Origin: Streptomyces sp. YIM 130001
Lineage (GTDB): Bacteria; Actinomycetota; Actinomycetes; Streptomycetales; Streptomycetaceae
DNA length: 64,000 nucleotides
Assembly: GCF_003574445.1 (NCBI RefSeq)
Contig: NZ_KZ984554.1
Coordinates: 227,498 to 291,497, forward strand
Reading direction: 5' to 3'
Positions 1 through 8,265 of this stretch are shown here, one piece after another. Positions within the stretch are counted from its first letter, which is position 1. The number at the start of each line of letters is the position of its first letter. The notes beneath the pieces were generated by a model. The model ran no database searches and was not told the DNA's origin. It worked only from the letters and a program-made list of their open reading frames with translations. Position numbers and translations under genes: made by a program.

Positions 1-900
1 ATCAACGTGCCGATCGGCGTGCTCGTACTCGCCGCGGGTGTCGCCTGGCTGAGCGAGGGCGCCACCGACCGCGGCAGGCGCCTGGACCTGCCCGGCGCGG
101 TCCTCGTCACCGCAGGACTCGCCACCCTCGCCTACGGCATCGTGCAGACCGAGATCGAGGGCTGGACGTCCACCACCACCCTGGTGCCGTTGATCGCCGG
201 GCTCCTGCTGCTAGGCGGCTTCCTGCTCGTCGAGGCGCGTACCAGGTCACCGCTGATGCCCCTGAAACTGTTCCGGGTGCGGTCGGTGTCGGCGGCGAAC
301 GCGGCGATGTTCGTGTGCGGCGGCGCCATGTTCTCCATGTGGTTCTTCATGACGCTCTACTCCCAGAACGTCCTCGGCTACTCGGCCATGATCGCGGGCC
401 TCGCCCTGATCCCCAGCTCGCTCAGTGTGGTCGTCGGCTCCAAGGTCGCCCCGCGTCTGATGCCCGTCGTCGGCGCCAAGAACGTCTCCATGATCGGCAT
501 CGTGGTGGCGGCGGCCGGATTCGGCTGGCAGTCGACGATGACCGCCGACGGTGCCTACGTCACCTCGATCATGCTGCCCGGCGTCCTGATGATGCTCGGT
601 GCCGGACTGGCCTCCACCCCGCTCGCCTCGCTGGCCACCTCGGGCGCGGCCCCCGGCGACGCGGGTCTCGTCTCGGGACTGATCAACACCTCCAGGACGA
701 TGGGCGGTGCGCTCGGCCTCGCCGTGCTCTCCACGGTGGCCGCGTCGGTGAGCGCCGGGTCCGACAGCGGCCAGGCGCTGACCGACGGCTACGCGGCCGC
801 CTTCCGCACCAGCGGAATCATCCTCGTCGTCGGAGTCGTCCTGATGCTCTTGTGGATGCCGGGCACCCGCTCCGACCGGGCCACGGTCCGCAAGGACTGA
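1..900 (+). CDS. DHA2-family drug exporter, 3' part
   Basis: C-terminal 299 residues of a 14-TMS major facilitator (DHA2, EmrB/QacA-type) drug:proton antiporter. The frame is open to the first base, so the N-terminal part lies outside the window. The first visible residues INVPIGV match the conserved stretch at the start of TMS 6 in this family. About eight hydrophobic helices follow, and the protein ends in a charged tail (TRSDRATVRKD). It should sit in the cytoplasmic membrane and pump a hydrophobic compound outward. It runs tail-to-tail with a response-regulator gene only 20 bp away. The substrate cannot be read from sequence. Confidence 0.9.
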   Translation: MNVPIGVLVLAAGVAWLSEGATDRGRRLDLPGAVLVTAGLATLAYGIVQTEIEGWTSTTTLVPLIAGLLLLGGFLLVEARTRSPLMPLKLFRVRSVSAANAAMFVCGGAMFSMWFFMTLYSQNVLGYSAMIAGLALIPSSLSVVVGSKVAPRLMPVVGAKNVSMIGIVVAAAGFGWQSTMTADGAYVTSIMLPGVLMMLGAGLASTPLASLATSGAAPGDAGLVSGLINTSRTMGGALGLAVLSTVAASVSAGSDSGQALTDGYAAAFRTSGIILVVGVVLMLLWMPGTRSDRATVRKD

Positions 901-920
901 CGCACGACCCGTCCGCGGGC

Positions 921-1562
921 TCAGAGCCAGCCCTGGCTGCGCGCTTCGCGGAGGGCCTCCATGCGGTTGCGGGTGCCGGTCTTGCCGATCGCCGACGAGA
1001 AGTAGTTGCGGACCGTCGACTCCGACAGGTGCAGGCGGCCGGCGACGTCGGCGACCGTCGCTCCGTCCGCCGCTGCCTTCAGCACGTCGCACTCCCGCTC
1101 GGTGAGCGGGTTCGGTCCTGCGCTCAGGGCCGCCTTCGCGAGCGCCGGGTCGATCACCGTCTCGCCGCGCAGCACCTGCCTGATCGCCTCGGCGAGATCC
1201 TCGACGGGGCCGTCCTTGACCAGGAAACCGGCCGCCCCCGCGTCCATCGCGCGGCGCAGATAGCCCGGCCGCCCGAAGGTGGTGAGGATCAGGACCCGGC
1301 AGTCCGGGCACTCGTCGCGCAGGTCGGCCGCCGCCTCGAGGCCGGTGCGGCCCGGCAGTTCGATGTCCAGGAGCGCGACGTCCGGCCGGTGCGTGAGCGC
1401 CGCGTCCACGATGGCGTCACCCGTGCCGACCTGGGCCACGACCTCGATGTCCGGCTCCATGCCGAGGAGCAGGGCGAGTGCGCCGCGCATCATTCCCTGG
1501 TCCTCGGCGAGCAGGACTCTCAACGATTTCCTCGGGGGCCGTTCCTCGGGCATCTCGTCCAC
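921..1562 (-). CDS. NarL/DesR-family response regulator
   Basis: 213-residue two-component response regulator. The receiver domain (about 14-130) has the acidic pair E20/D21, the phospho-acceptor D66 (DVALLDI) and the switch lysine K116 (FLVKD). A LuxR-type helix-turn-helix follows (about 150-200, LTERECDVLKAAADG to STVRNYFSSA). Its partner is the DesK-like kinase gene 36 bp upstream on the same strand, so the two are probably cotranscribed. Adjacency to a DHA2 exporter suggests control of export or membrane stress, but that is inference. Confidence 0.93.
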   Translation of the reverse strand: MDEMPEERPPRKSLRVLLAEDQGMMRGALALLLGMEPDIEVVAQVGTGDAIVDAALTHRPDVALLDIELPGRTGLEAAADLRDECPDCRVLILTTFGRPGYLRRAMDAGAAGFLVKDGPVEDLAEAIRQVLRGETVIDPALAKAALSAGPNPLTERECDVLKAAADGATVADVAGRLHLSESTVRNYFSSAIGKTGTRNRMEALREARSQGWL

Positions 1563-1598
1563 GGGGTCAGCGTACGGGCGCCGGGCGGACCGTGCAGG

Positions 1599-3008
1599 TC
1601 ACCGCAGATCCGGGGTGCTGTCCACCGGCACGTCCGCGGTGACCCGGAAGCCGCGTTCCGGGGCGGCGCCGGACTCGAGCGTGCCGCCGACCGCGGCGAG
1701 CCGTTCGGCGAGCCCGCGCAGTCCACTGCCCGGGTGCCCGGTGGCGGCGTCCTCCCAGGCCGTCACCGGGTCCGGGCCGCGGCCGTCGTCCGTGAACACC
1801 AGGCGGATCCGGTCGTCGGTCCTGGACACCTCGATCTCGCAGCGTTCGGCACCGGAGTGCCGTACCGCGTTGGTCACCGACTCGCGCACCACCCAGCCGA
1901 GCAGGGCCGCGATGCCGGAGGGGAGCGGCGGACCCGACTGGCGTACGACGGTGGCGATCCCGGCGGCGCCCAAGGCGTCGCGGGCGCGGTCGAGTTCGGA
2001 GCCGAGACTGCCCTCGCGGTAGCCGGTGACCGCCTCGCGGATCTCGGCCAGCGCGTTCCGGCCGACGGTCTCGATGTCGGCGACCTGGTCCATCGCTGCG
2101 TCCAGGTCGCGCGGGCCGAGGCGGCGGGCGGCCTCCGACTTCACCACGATCACGGACAGGGTGTGCCCGAGCAGATCGTGCAGGTCGCGGGAGAAGCGCA
2201 GCCGCTCCTTCTCCACGGCGCTGCGGGCCAACGCCTGGCGGGTCTCGCGCAGTTCGACGATGGTCTCGGAGAGGCTGAGCAGGGCGGCCGCGACCAGTCC
2301 GCTGATCAAGCTGCCGTAGCCGATGGTGACCGCGTCGAGCGGGCCGTTGCGTAGTCCCGCGACGGTGGCTCCGGCCCCCGCGAGGAGTACGAGGGTGCCG
2401 GCCAGCCACCTGCCGCGCAGTACCGCACCGCAGGCGAGCGAGAGCAGCGGGATGAACATCAGCCAGCCGCCGCCGTGCATGGTGATCGCGAGGGAGAACG
2501 TCACGATGCCCATGGCGGCGAGGGCCGCGATGGTGAGGGGATGGCTGCGGCGTTCCGGGTCGAAGGAGCGGAACACCACGAAGATGTACAGGGTGTTGAA
2601 GACGAACAGGCCGACGCCGCCGACGACCGGGTTCGGCGTCTCGCTGCGCAGCACGTTCGAGACCGCGCCCATGCAGAGCAGCAGGAACGGCAGGTAGGCG
2701 AACGCGGTACGCGGCGCGCCGGGGCCTGGTGGTCGGCGCAGCAGACCGCCGAGCCGGCCTGTTCCCTTCATGCAGTCCATCGACCCCATTGAAGCGCTGT
2801 CCGGCGCGGTGGTCGCGCAGGGGGCGTCGGTGTGTGCGGCGGGGGCCGTTCCGAGGGTCTTCGTGGGACGCCGGCCGTCCGTGGTCCGGGGCGTGGCGTC
2901 CGCTGTCGCGGCCGGGGTGGTGTGGGCGGTCTGCTTTTTCGCTTCGGTCGGTTCGGTCGGTTCGGTCGGTTCGGTCGTTCCAGGGCGGATGTCCGTGGTC
3001 CAGGTCAT
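1599..3008 (-). CDS. DesK-like sensor histidine kinase
   Basis: 469-residue membrane histidine kinase. A long Thr/Pro/Ala-rich N-terminal tail (about 75 residues with TEP repeats) precedes about five hydrophobic helices (residues about 100-250). The HisKA_3 dimerisation helix has the phospho-acceptor in RDLHDLLGH (H277), and the HATPase domain has NAVRHSG and DDGRGPD. It should phosphorylate the response regulator encoded just downstream. I chose ATG at 3008 because TAGCGT ends 7 nt before it (leaderless pattern) and the tail keeps G/C third positions. ATGs at 2789, 2780 and 2771 would remove the tail and are possible; a GTG at 3014 is less likely. Confidence 0.85.
   Translation of the reverse strand: MTWTTDIRPGTTEPTEPTEPTEAKKQTAHTTPAATADATPRTTDGRRPTKTLGTAPAAHTDAPCATTAPDSASMGSMDCMKGTGRLGGLLRRPPGPGAPRTAFAYLPFLLLCMGAVSNVLRSETPNPVVGGVGLFVFNTLYIFVVFRSFDPERRSHPLTIAALAAMGIVTFSLAITMHGGGWLMFIPLLSLACGAVLRGRWLAGTLVLLAGAGATVAGLRNGPLDAVTIGYGSLISGLVAAALLSLSETIVELRETRQALARSAVEKERLRFSRDLHDLLGHTLSVIVVKSEAARRLGPRDLDAAMDQVADIETVGRNALAEIREAVTGYREGSLGSELDRARDALGAAGIATVVRQSGPPLPSGIAALLGWVVRESVTNAVRHSGAERCEIEVSRTDDRIRLVFTDDGRGPDPVTAWEDAATGHPGSGLRGLAERLAAVGGTLESGAAPERGFRVTADVPVDSTPDLR
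2943..2977. repeat. 9-bp tandem repeat encoding TEP units
   Basis: Three perfect copies of TTCGGTCGG and a partial fourth. On the minus strand they encode the (Thr-Glu-Pro)n stretch in the N-terminal tail of the DesK-like kinase. The period is a multiple of three, so copy changes would keep the frame. Confidence 0.8.
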
Positions 3009-3160
3009 GTCCACGACGCTACGGAGCCCGGCGGGCGGCGCGGCAGATCCGGCCGTCCGGTCCTCGGCAGGACAAATGTCCTGGGCGGCCGGGCAGCGGG
3101 AGCCCGGTGTGCGCGGCGATTGCCGTCAGCAGGACCAGATCTGACATCCAGTCAGGAGTA

Positions 3161-3219
3161 TTCACAACTGCCGGGCGCTGCGTTATACATGGGGCCAACC
3201 GGCCTAGAACGCGTTCTAG
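3161..3219 (+). promoter_or_regulatory. Promoter with KstR-like palindromic operator
   Basis: TTCACA (3161-3166) and TATACA (3184-3189) are separated by 17 bp, a good sigma-70-type promoter reading toward the MaoC gene. From 3204 to 3219 lies the perfect 16-bp palindrome CTAGAACGCGTTCTAG, where transcription would begin or just after. Its core TAGAACGCGTTCTA fits TnnAACnnGTTnnA, the consensus known for KstR, the TetR-family repressor of actinobacterial steroid catabolism. A repressor bound here would block initiation. No kstR gene is in the window; assignment to KstR rests on the motif and the gene content. Confidence 0.65.
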
Positions 3220-3244
3220 AACCAGGCGGACGGCGGACCGGGCC

Positions 3245-3303
3245 GGTCCAGGACGACCTCGGTGCGACCGACGGTGCGGACGGCCGCACCGAGGTCTTGG
3301 ACC
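3245..3303 (+). other. Long hairpin in the 5' leader of the MaoC operon
   Basis: A perfect 12-bp stem (GACCTCGGTGCG 3255-3266 with CGCACCGAGGTC 3285-3296) is extended, across a small internal loop, by GGTCCA/TGGACC (3245-3250, 3298-3303). It lies between the promoter and the ribosome binding site in a leader of about 165 nt. It could be an attenuator, an mRNA-stability element or a second protein site. There is no T-run after it. Confidence 0.55.
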
Positions 3304-3362
3304 AACCCGCACACCCGCACGCCGCCGGCAGCCTCGCCGCCTCACCAAGGAGCAGCGTCCAC

Positions 3363-4217
3363 ATGCCCATCGATGCCGCCAAGGCCGTAGCCGCCGCGCC
3401 CCGTCGTGCCGAACTCGTCTGGGGCCACAAGGACATTCAGCTCTACCACCTGGGCCTCGGCGCCGGCACGCCCGCCACCGACCCGGACGAACTGCGGTAC
3501 ACCCTCGAGTCCCGGCTGCACGTACTGCCGAGCTTCGCCGCCGTCGCGGGCGGCGGCATGGCCAGCCAGGGCGGACTGGCCGCCCCCGGTATCGACGTCG
3601 ACCTCGCCAAGGTCCTGCACGGCGGCCAGAAGGTCACGCTGCACCGCCCGATTCCCGTACAGGGCAAGGCGGTTCAGGAGGCGAGCGTCGCCGCCGTGTA
3701 CGACAAGGGCAGTGCGGCCGTGGTCGTGCTGCGCGCCGAGGCCCACGACGACGACGGCCCCCTGTGGACCTGCGACAGCCAGATCTTCGTACGTGGCGAG
3801 GGCGGCTTCGGCGGTGAACGCGGCAGCTCGCAGCGCCAGGACCCGCCCGACCGTGCACCGGACCGTACCGTCGACGTCCCCGTGCGCGAGGACCTCGCCC
3901 AGCTCTACCGCCTCTCCGGCGACTGGAACCCGCTGCACGCCGACCCCGAGTTCGCCGAGCTGGCCGGCTTCGACAAGCCGATCCTGCACGGCCTGTGCAC
4001 GTACGGGATCACCCTGAAGGCCGTGGTGGACACCGAACTCGGCGCGGACGTCTCCCGAGTCCTGTCGTACGGCACCCGCTTCACCGGAATCGTCTTCCCC
4101 GGCGAGACCCTGCGGGTGCGCATGTGGCGCTCCGACGGCCGGGTGCAGGTCACGGTCACCGCCGTGGAGCGCGAGGACGCGGCCGTCCTGTCCGACACCG
4201 TCGTCGAGCACAGCTGA
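3363..4217 (+). CDS. MaoC-family (R)-specific enoyl-CoA hydratase
   Basis: 284-residue double hot-dog protein of the MaoC/peroxisomal hydratase 2 type (Hsd4B-like), which hydrates 2-enoyl-CoA thioesters in beta-oxidation. The C-terminal repeat carries the catalytic Asp/His in SGDWNPLHADPEFA, followed by the conserved ILHGLCTYG. The ATG has AAGGAG upstream; a longer open frame to the left is antisense to the kinase promoter region and is not used. It is first in an operon with an alcohol dehydrogenase and an SDR. With the KstR-like operator this points to steroid side-chain or similar acyl-CoA breakdown; substrate unproven. Confidence 0.88.
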   Translation: MPIDAAKAVAAAPRRAELVWGHKDIQLYHLGLGAGTPATDPDELRYTLESRLHVLPSFAAVAGGGMASQGGLAAPGIDVDLAKVLHGGQKVTLHRPIPVQGKAVQEASVAAVYDKGSAAVVVLRAEAHDDDGPLWTCDSQIFVRGEGGFGGERGSSQRQDPPDRAPDRTVDVPVREDLAQLYRLSGDWNPLHADPEFAELAGFDKPILHGLCTYGITLKAVVDTELGADVSRVLSYGTRFTGIVFPGETLRVRMWRSDGRVQVTVTAVEREDAAVLSDTVVEHS

Positions 4218-4293
4218 CCCATGCAGGCCTGTCGTCCGGACCGGCGCGGGGCCGCGTCTCGGACGACCATCCCGATCCGAAGGAGCCGCACCG

Positions 4294-5370
4294 ATGCGCG
4301 CAGCCGTACTGCACGAGACAGGCCAGGACAAGCTCGAGGTCGTGGATGATCTGGAGGCGGTGGGCTTCGGCCCCGGGAAGGTGCGGATCCGCGTCCGCGC
4401 CACCGGGCTCTGCCACTCCGACCTCTCCGCGATGAACGGCGTACTGCCCCAGCCGGCCCCCTTCGTCCCCGGACACGAGGGTGCGGGCGAGATCCTCGAC
4501 GTCGGCGACGGCGTCACCTCCCTGAAGCCGGGCGACCGGGTTCTGATGTGCTGGTTGCCGGCCTGCGGAGCGTGCCCGTCCTGTCTGCGCGGTCAGACCC
4601 AGCTCTGTCTGGCCGGCTTCATGAACGCCGGGGTGCCCAACTTCAAGCGTTCCGGCAGTGACGTCTTCGGCTTCGCCGGGACCGGGACGTTCGCCGAGGA
4701 GGTCGTCGTCGATGCGGCCTGCGCGGTGCCGATTCCCGACGACGTGCCCTTCGACATCGCCGCCCTGATCGGCTGCGGAGTCACCACCGGGCTCGGCGCC
4801 GCCGTCAACACCGCTGATGTGCAAGCCGGTTCGTCGGTGGTGGTGATCGGCTGCGGCGGAGTCGGGATCTCCGCGATCCAGGGTGCGCGGCTCAAGGGGG
4901 CGGCCCAGATCGTGGCCGTGGACCCCGTCGCGTCGCGGCGCGAGGCCGCACTGCGCTTCGGTGCGACCGAGGCGGTGGCCCCCGACGCCCTCGACGACGC
5001 CAAACAGCGGATCACCGCCGGTGAAGGCTTCGACTACGTCTTCGAGGTGGTCGGCAAATCGGCCACCGCACGCGTCGCGTACGACACCACGCGGCGCGGC
5101 GGCACGCTCTGCGTCGTCGGCGCGGGCGCCCTCGACGACTTCCTGCAGCTCAATATGTTCGAGCTGTTCTTCGACGAGAAGCGGATCCTGCCCTCGATGT
5201 ACGGCGGCGGGGACGTCCTCACCTCGTACCGGCGCTCGATCGCGCTGTGGCGGGCCGGCCGTATCGATCTGGCCGGACTGATCACGCACCGGGTGCGGCT
5301 GCCGGAGATCAACGAGGCCCTCGACCAGATGCGCACCGGCGTGAGCCTGCGGACCTGTATCGAGCTCTGA
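4294..5370 (+). CDS. Zinc-dependent medium-chain alcohol dehydrogenase
   Basis: 358-residue MDR-superfamily dehydrogenase. Catalytic zinc ligands are C40, H61 and E62 (GLCHSDL, GHEGAGEI). The structural zinc loop has C91, C94, C97 and C105. The Rossmann motif GCGGVG (near 187) and the DP pair after it suggest NAD or tightly bound cofactor use. Length and motifs resemble the Mycobacterium AdhD/NDMA-dependent class. It begins 76 bp after the MaoC gene behind GAAGGAG and is followed by an SDR 56 bp later. Probable role: oxidation of an alcohol intermediate in the same catabolic route. Confidence 0.88.
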   Translation: MRAAVLHETGQDKLEVVDDLEAVGFGPGKVRIRVRATGLCHSDLSAMNGVLPQPAPFVPGHEGAGEILDVGDGVTSLKPGDRVLMCWLPACGACPSCLRGQTQLCLAGFMNAGVPNFKRSGSDVFGFAGTGTFAEEVVVDAACAVPIPDDVPFDIAALIGCGVTTGLGAAVNTADVQAGSSVVVIGCGGVGISAIQGARLKGAAQIVAVDPVASRREAALRFGATEAVAPDALDDAKQRITAGEGFDYVFEVVGKSATARVAYDTTRRGGTLCVVGAGALDDFLQLNMFELFFDEKRILPSMYGGGDVLTSYRRSIALWRAGRIDLAGLITHRVRLPEINEALDQMRTGVSLRTCIEL

Positions 5371-5426
5371 ACCGTCCGACCGCGCCACCGCTGCCGTGCT
5401 TCCTGCTGAAAGGACCCGGATCCGCC

Positions 5427-6377
5427 ATGTCACTTCCGCTTGAAGGCCGTTCGGCCGTCGTCACCGGTGCCGGCCGCGGCCTCGGCAGGGCCGAGGCGCT
5501 CGAACTCGCCCGCCTCGGCGCGAGCGTCGTCGTCAACGACTTCGGACAGCCGGGCCGCGACGGTTCGGGCGCCGCATCGGAGGGTCCCGCCGAGGAGGTG
5601 GCGGCCGAGATCCGCGCCTCCGGCGGCCGGGCCGTCGCCCACCGGGGAGACGTCGCCGACCACGAACAGGCCCGCGCCCTGGTGCAGTTGGCGGTCGACA
5701 CGTACGGCGGGCTCGACGTCCTGGTCAACAACGCGGGCATCCTGCGCGACCGGATGGTCTTCTCGATGAGCGAGGAGGAGTGGGACTCGGTGATCCGGGT
5801 CCACCTCAAGGGCCACTTCAACACCACCCACTTCGCCGCCGCGCACTGGCGGTCCCGCTCCAAGGAGGCGGGCGGCCCGGTCTACGGACGGATCGTCAAC
5901 ACCTCGTCCGAGGCCTACCTCGCCGGGTCCGCAGGCCAGCCCAACTACGCGGCGGCCAAGGGCGGCATCGTCGGCCTCACCACCTCGACCGCGCTGGCCC
6001 TCGGCAAGTACGGGGTGACCGCCAACGCGATCTGCCCGCGCGCCCGGACCCGGATGACCGAGGACGTCTTCGCCGGCTTCGCCGAGCCCTCCGACGACGG
6101 GCTCGACCCGCTCGCGCCCGAGCACGTCGCCCCGCTGGTCGGCTATCTCGCGGCGCCCGCGGCCGACCGGGTCACCGGCCAACTCCTCGTCGTGCACGGC
6201 GGGTTGGTCGCCGTGATGGAGCGCCCCCGGGTGGCGGCCAGGTTCGACACCGCCAAGGAGGCCTTCACGTACGAGGAGTTGGACGAGCTGCTCTCCCCGT
6301 ACTACGCGCAGCGGCTGCCGCAGGAGACCTTCGCGGCGGCCGAGGTACTGGGCCTGAAGCACGAGCCGCAGGGCTGA
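5427..6377 (+). CDS. Hsd4A-like short-chain dehydrogenase
   Basis: 316-residue SDR similar to the dehydrogenase part of peroxisomal multifunctional enzyme 2 (17-beta-HSD type 4; Hsd4A in mycobacteria), which oxidises (3R)-hydroxyacyl-CoA. Visible are TGAGRGLGR near residue 12, NNAG, and the catalytic Ser with YAAAK (SSEAYLAGSAGQPNYAAAKGG). The C-terminal extension of about 60 residues after the SDR core is typical of the class. ATG at 5427 follows a GAAAGGA ribosome site. Together with the MaoC hydratase this supplies the hydratase plus dehydrogenase pair of one beta-oxidation cycle. Confidence 0.88.
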   Translation: MSLPLEGRSAVVTGAGRGLGRAEALELARLGASVVVNDFGQPGRDGSGAASEGPAEEVAAEIRASGGRAVAHRGDVADHEQARALVQLAVDTYGGLDVLVNNAGILRDRMVFSMSEEEWDSVIRVHLKGHFNTTHFAAAHWRSRSKEAGGPVYGRIVNTSSEAYLAGSAGQPNYAAAKGGIVGLTTSTALALGKYGVTANAICPRARTRMTEDVFAGFAEPSDDGLDPLAPEHVAPLVGYLAAPAADRVTGQLLVVHGGLVAVMERPRVAARFDTAKEAFTYEELDELLSPYYAQRLPQETFAAAEVLGLKHEPQG

Positions 6378-6403
6378 CCCGAGGCGTCCGCGCCGACGAA
6401 GCG

Positions 6404-6438
6404 GGGGCCCGTACCGCCGGTCACGCGGTACGGGCCCC
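6404..6438 (+). terminator. Hairpin terminator of the MaoC-ADH-SDR operon
   Basis: 13-bp perfect GC-rich stem (GGGGCCCGTACCG with CGGTACGGGCCCC) and a 9-nt loop, 27 bp after the SDR stop. No T-run, as usual in Streptomyces. Confidence 0.85.
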
Positions 6439-6512
6439 GGCCCGGTCGGGTCGTCCCGACTCCCTTTGTACGTACGGCAGTTGTCCGGCCCGCACGGACC
6501 GGTGGCGCCGGC

Positions 6513-6674
6513 TCAGGCGGCCCGGCTCTCCTGCTCGTCCCGGTCCTCGGTACGCCGGTGCCGGCCGCGCGGGCCCTCGGCGGGAGCCGCGTCCTGGGAA
6601 GCGGCCGGACCCCGGTGCTTGCCCTGGCCGCCGGGTGTGTCCGGCTCGGCCGGTGTGGTGCTGTTCTCGGTCAT
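6513..6674 (-). CDS. Small hydrophilic protein of 53 residues
   Basis: Short frame starting MTENSTTPAEPD and ending RDEQESRAA, rich in Gly, Pro, His and charged residues, with two GK/GRHR-type basic clusters (QGKHRGP, PRGRHRRTED). It has no membrane segment and no recognised domain. The ATG is preceded by GGGGTGA at about 8 nt and third positions are G/C-rich. I recall similar small GKHRGP proteins in other streptomycetes but could not check. Function unknown. Confidence 0.6.
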   Translation of the reverse strand: MTENSTTPAEPDTPGGQGKHRGPAASQDAAPAEGPRGRHRRTEDRDEQESRAA

Positions 6675-6721
6675 GGATCGGTCACCCCGTAAGAAGATCG
6701 TCTGACAACAGGCCGGTGATT

Positions 6722-8014
6722 CTAACCGGCCGTCACCCGCCCGGTGAGGGGTGCCTGCTGCAGGGGAACAGGGCGTGTCCCACCGTCGGGGGCGGAGTCC
6801 GGGACTCCGTCGGGGAGGGCTTCACCGGGCGGTACGGGATCCGGCCCGAGGGCCTGGTCACCGGGGTCGCCCGACCCCTCGTGCGACGGGTGCTCCGGAG
6901 CGGTATCGGAGGCGCTGCCCCGCGCATGTTCCAGCTCCCGGCCCACGGCGCCGGGAGCCGGAGAACCGGGCGCCGCGGCCGGCGGCGCCGTGATCGTCGC
7001 CACCCCGCACGGCACCGCCTCGGTCGCGTACGGCAGGCGCAGCACCCCCTCGGGGGAGAACAGTCCGGTTCCGCACAGCCACCCGTGCGGCGCGGCGATC
7101 TGGTGCAACTGCCGCTGCGCGGGCCGCCACAGACCGATCCAGCTCCCCGCGGCGCCGTCGATCCGGAAGGCCACCGCGCAGCTCTCCGGCAGCAGCGGCT
7201 GACCGCCCTGCACGGCGAACGGCGTGACCGCGCAGTCCGGCAGCCGCAGAGCGTCGGGGAACCGGACCGGCAGCGTGCTGTCGAGCACGCCCCAGCCGAG
7301 CCGGTCGTACCCCGCCGCGTCCGAGCGCACCAGGATCAGGCCGCTGTCGGGGTCGGCGAGCAGCAGACGGTCGTTGCTCTCCTCGGTGATCTCCAGGAGC
7401 GGCGCGACCTCGCCGCCCCGCTCCAGGTCCACCGACACCGTCTTGGTGCGCCCGGCCAGCTCCTGGTCGAGGGCGAGCATCCGGCCCGCACGGTCGAGCC
7501 AGACCCCGCCCGTGCAGTGCCCGGGGATGTCGGCCACGTACTCGGGCCCGCAGGCGCTGCCCGCGACCTGCCACACGGCTGTCGAATCGGGGCCGGGCGC
7601 GAGCGCGTAGGCGCACGACCCGCCGGGCGTGGGAGCGAGCAGGGTGAGCGAATCCGCCTCCACCGAACCGAGCGGCACCTCGCCGGTCCCCGGGCCGGTC
7701 GGATAGAGCAGCGAGAACCGGTGGCGTACGGCGGAGCTCTCGGGCGGCCCCGACCGAGCGTCCGGGACACCTGTCTCGCGGTGCACGAGCACTCTCCCGT
7801 CGGCCATCGGCAGCACCTCGGTGCCCGGTTCCTCCGGCTGGTCGAGGGGGAGCGGTACGACATAGGGCTCGGGCCCGTCGAGTGTCCAGCGCTCCGGGCG
7901 CCAGGCGTCACCGACGGGAGCGAGCCGCGCGGCGTACGAACCGTCCGCGGCGATCGTGAACTCCCGCCGCACGGCGCCGTCCGCCGCAGCACTCTCCATG
8001 GCACAGACCGTCAT
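6722..8014 (-). CDS. Conserved protein of unknown function, 430 aa
   Basis: Soluble protein without signal peptide or membrane helix. Residues about 1-345 show repeated short beta-strand-like stretches with Trp/Gly/Asp turns and four or five spread cysteines. The last 85 residues are a Pro/Gly/Asp-rich tail that looks disordered. I place the start at ATG 8014 because GGAGGTGA lies 8 nt upstream; a frame 24 codons longer exists but lacks a ribosome site. It diverges from the Nif3-like gene with a 251-bp gap. I recognise no catalytic motif. Confidence 0.75.
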   Translation of the reverse strand: MTVCAMESAAADGAVRREFTIAADGSYAARLAPVGDAWRPERWTLDGPEPYVVPLPLDQPEEPGTEVLPMADGRVLVHRETGVPDARSGPPESSAVRHRFSLLYPTGPGTGEVPLGSVEADSLTLLAPTPGGSCAYALAPGPDSTAVWQVAGSACGPEYVADIPGHCTGGVWLDRAGRMLALDQELAGRTKTVSVDLERGGEVAPLLEITEESNDRLLLADPDSGLILVRSDAAGYDRLGWGVLDSTLPVRFPDALRLPDCAVTPFAVQGGQPLLPESCAVAFRIDGAAGSWIGLWRPAQRQLHQIAAPHGWLCGTGLFSPEGVLRLPYATEAVPCGVATITAPPAAAPGSPAPGAVGRELEHARGSASDTAPEHPSHEGSGDPGDQALGPDPVPPGEALPDGVPDSAPDGGTRPVPLQQAPLTGRVTAG

Positions 8015-8265
8015 CGGGTGGTCACCTCCGGCGATGAAGCTAGTTTTCGTACGCGCGGTCGTAGCACCCCCTGCCGCCGACTTCACACATAAGGGTGGCG
8101 ATGCTCCGGTTCACCTGAGGGCCCTGGGGTGTTTGTGCTGCACCGCATCGTTTCTGCACTCCGAGCGGCCGCCACGGCCCAGGCCCCCGGCCGCGCCCGG
8201 CCCGCTCCCGCATCGGGGGCTCCCGACCGGTGCGTGCGCACAGAACGGCCAGGTAGCCTTTCCCC

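Noticed and set aside
247..2354. Long open frames on both strands over the exporter and two-component genes
   Set aside because: Arg/Gly/Pro-rich low-complexity translations without motifs; the real genes occupy other frames.
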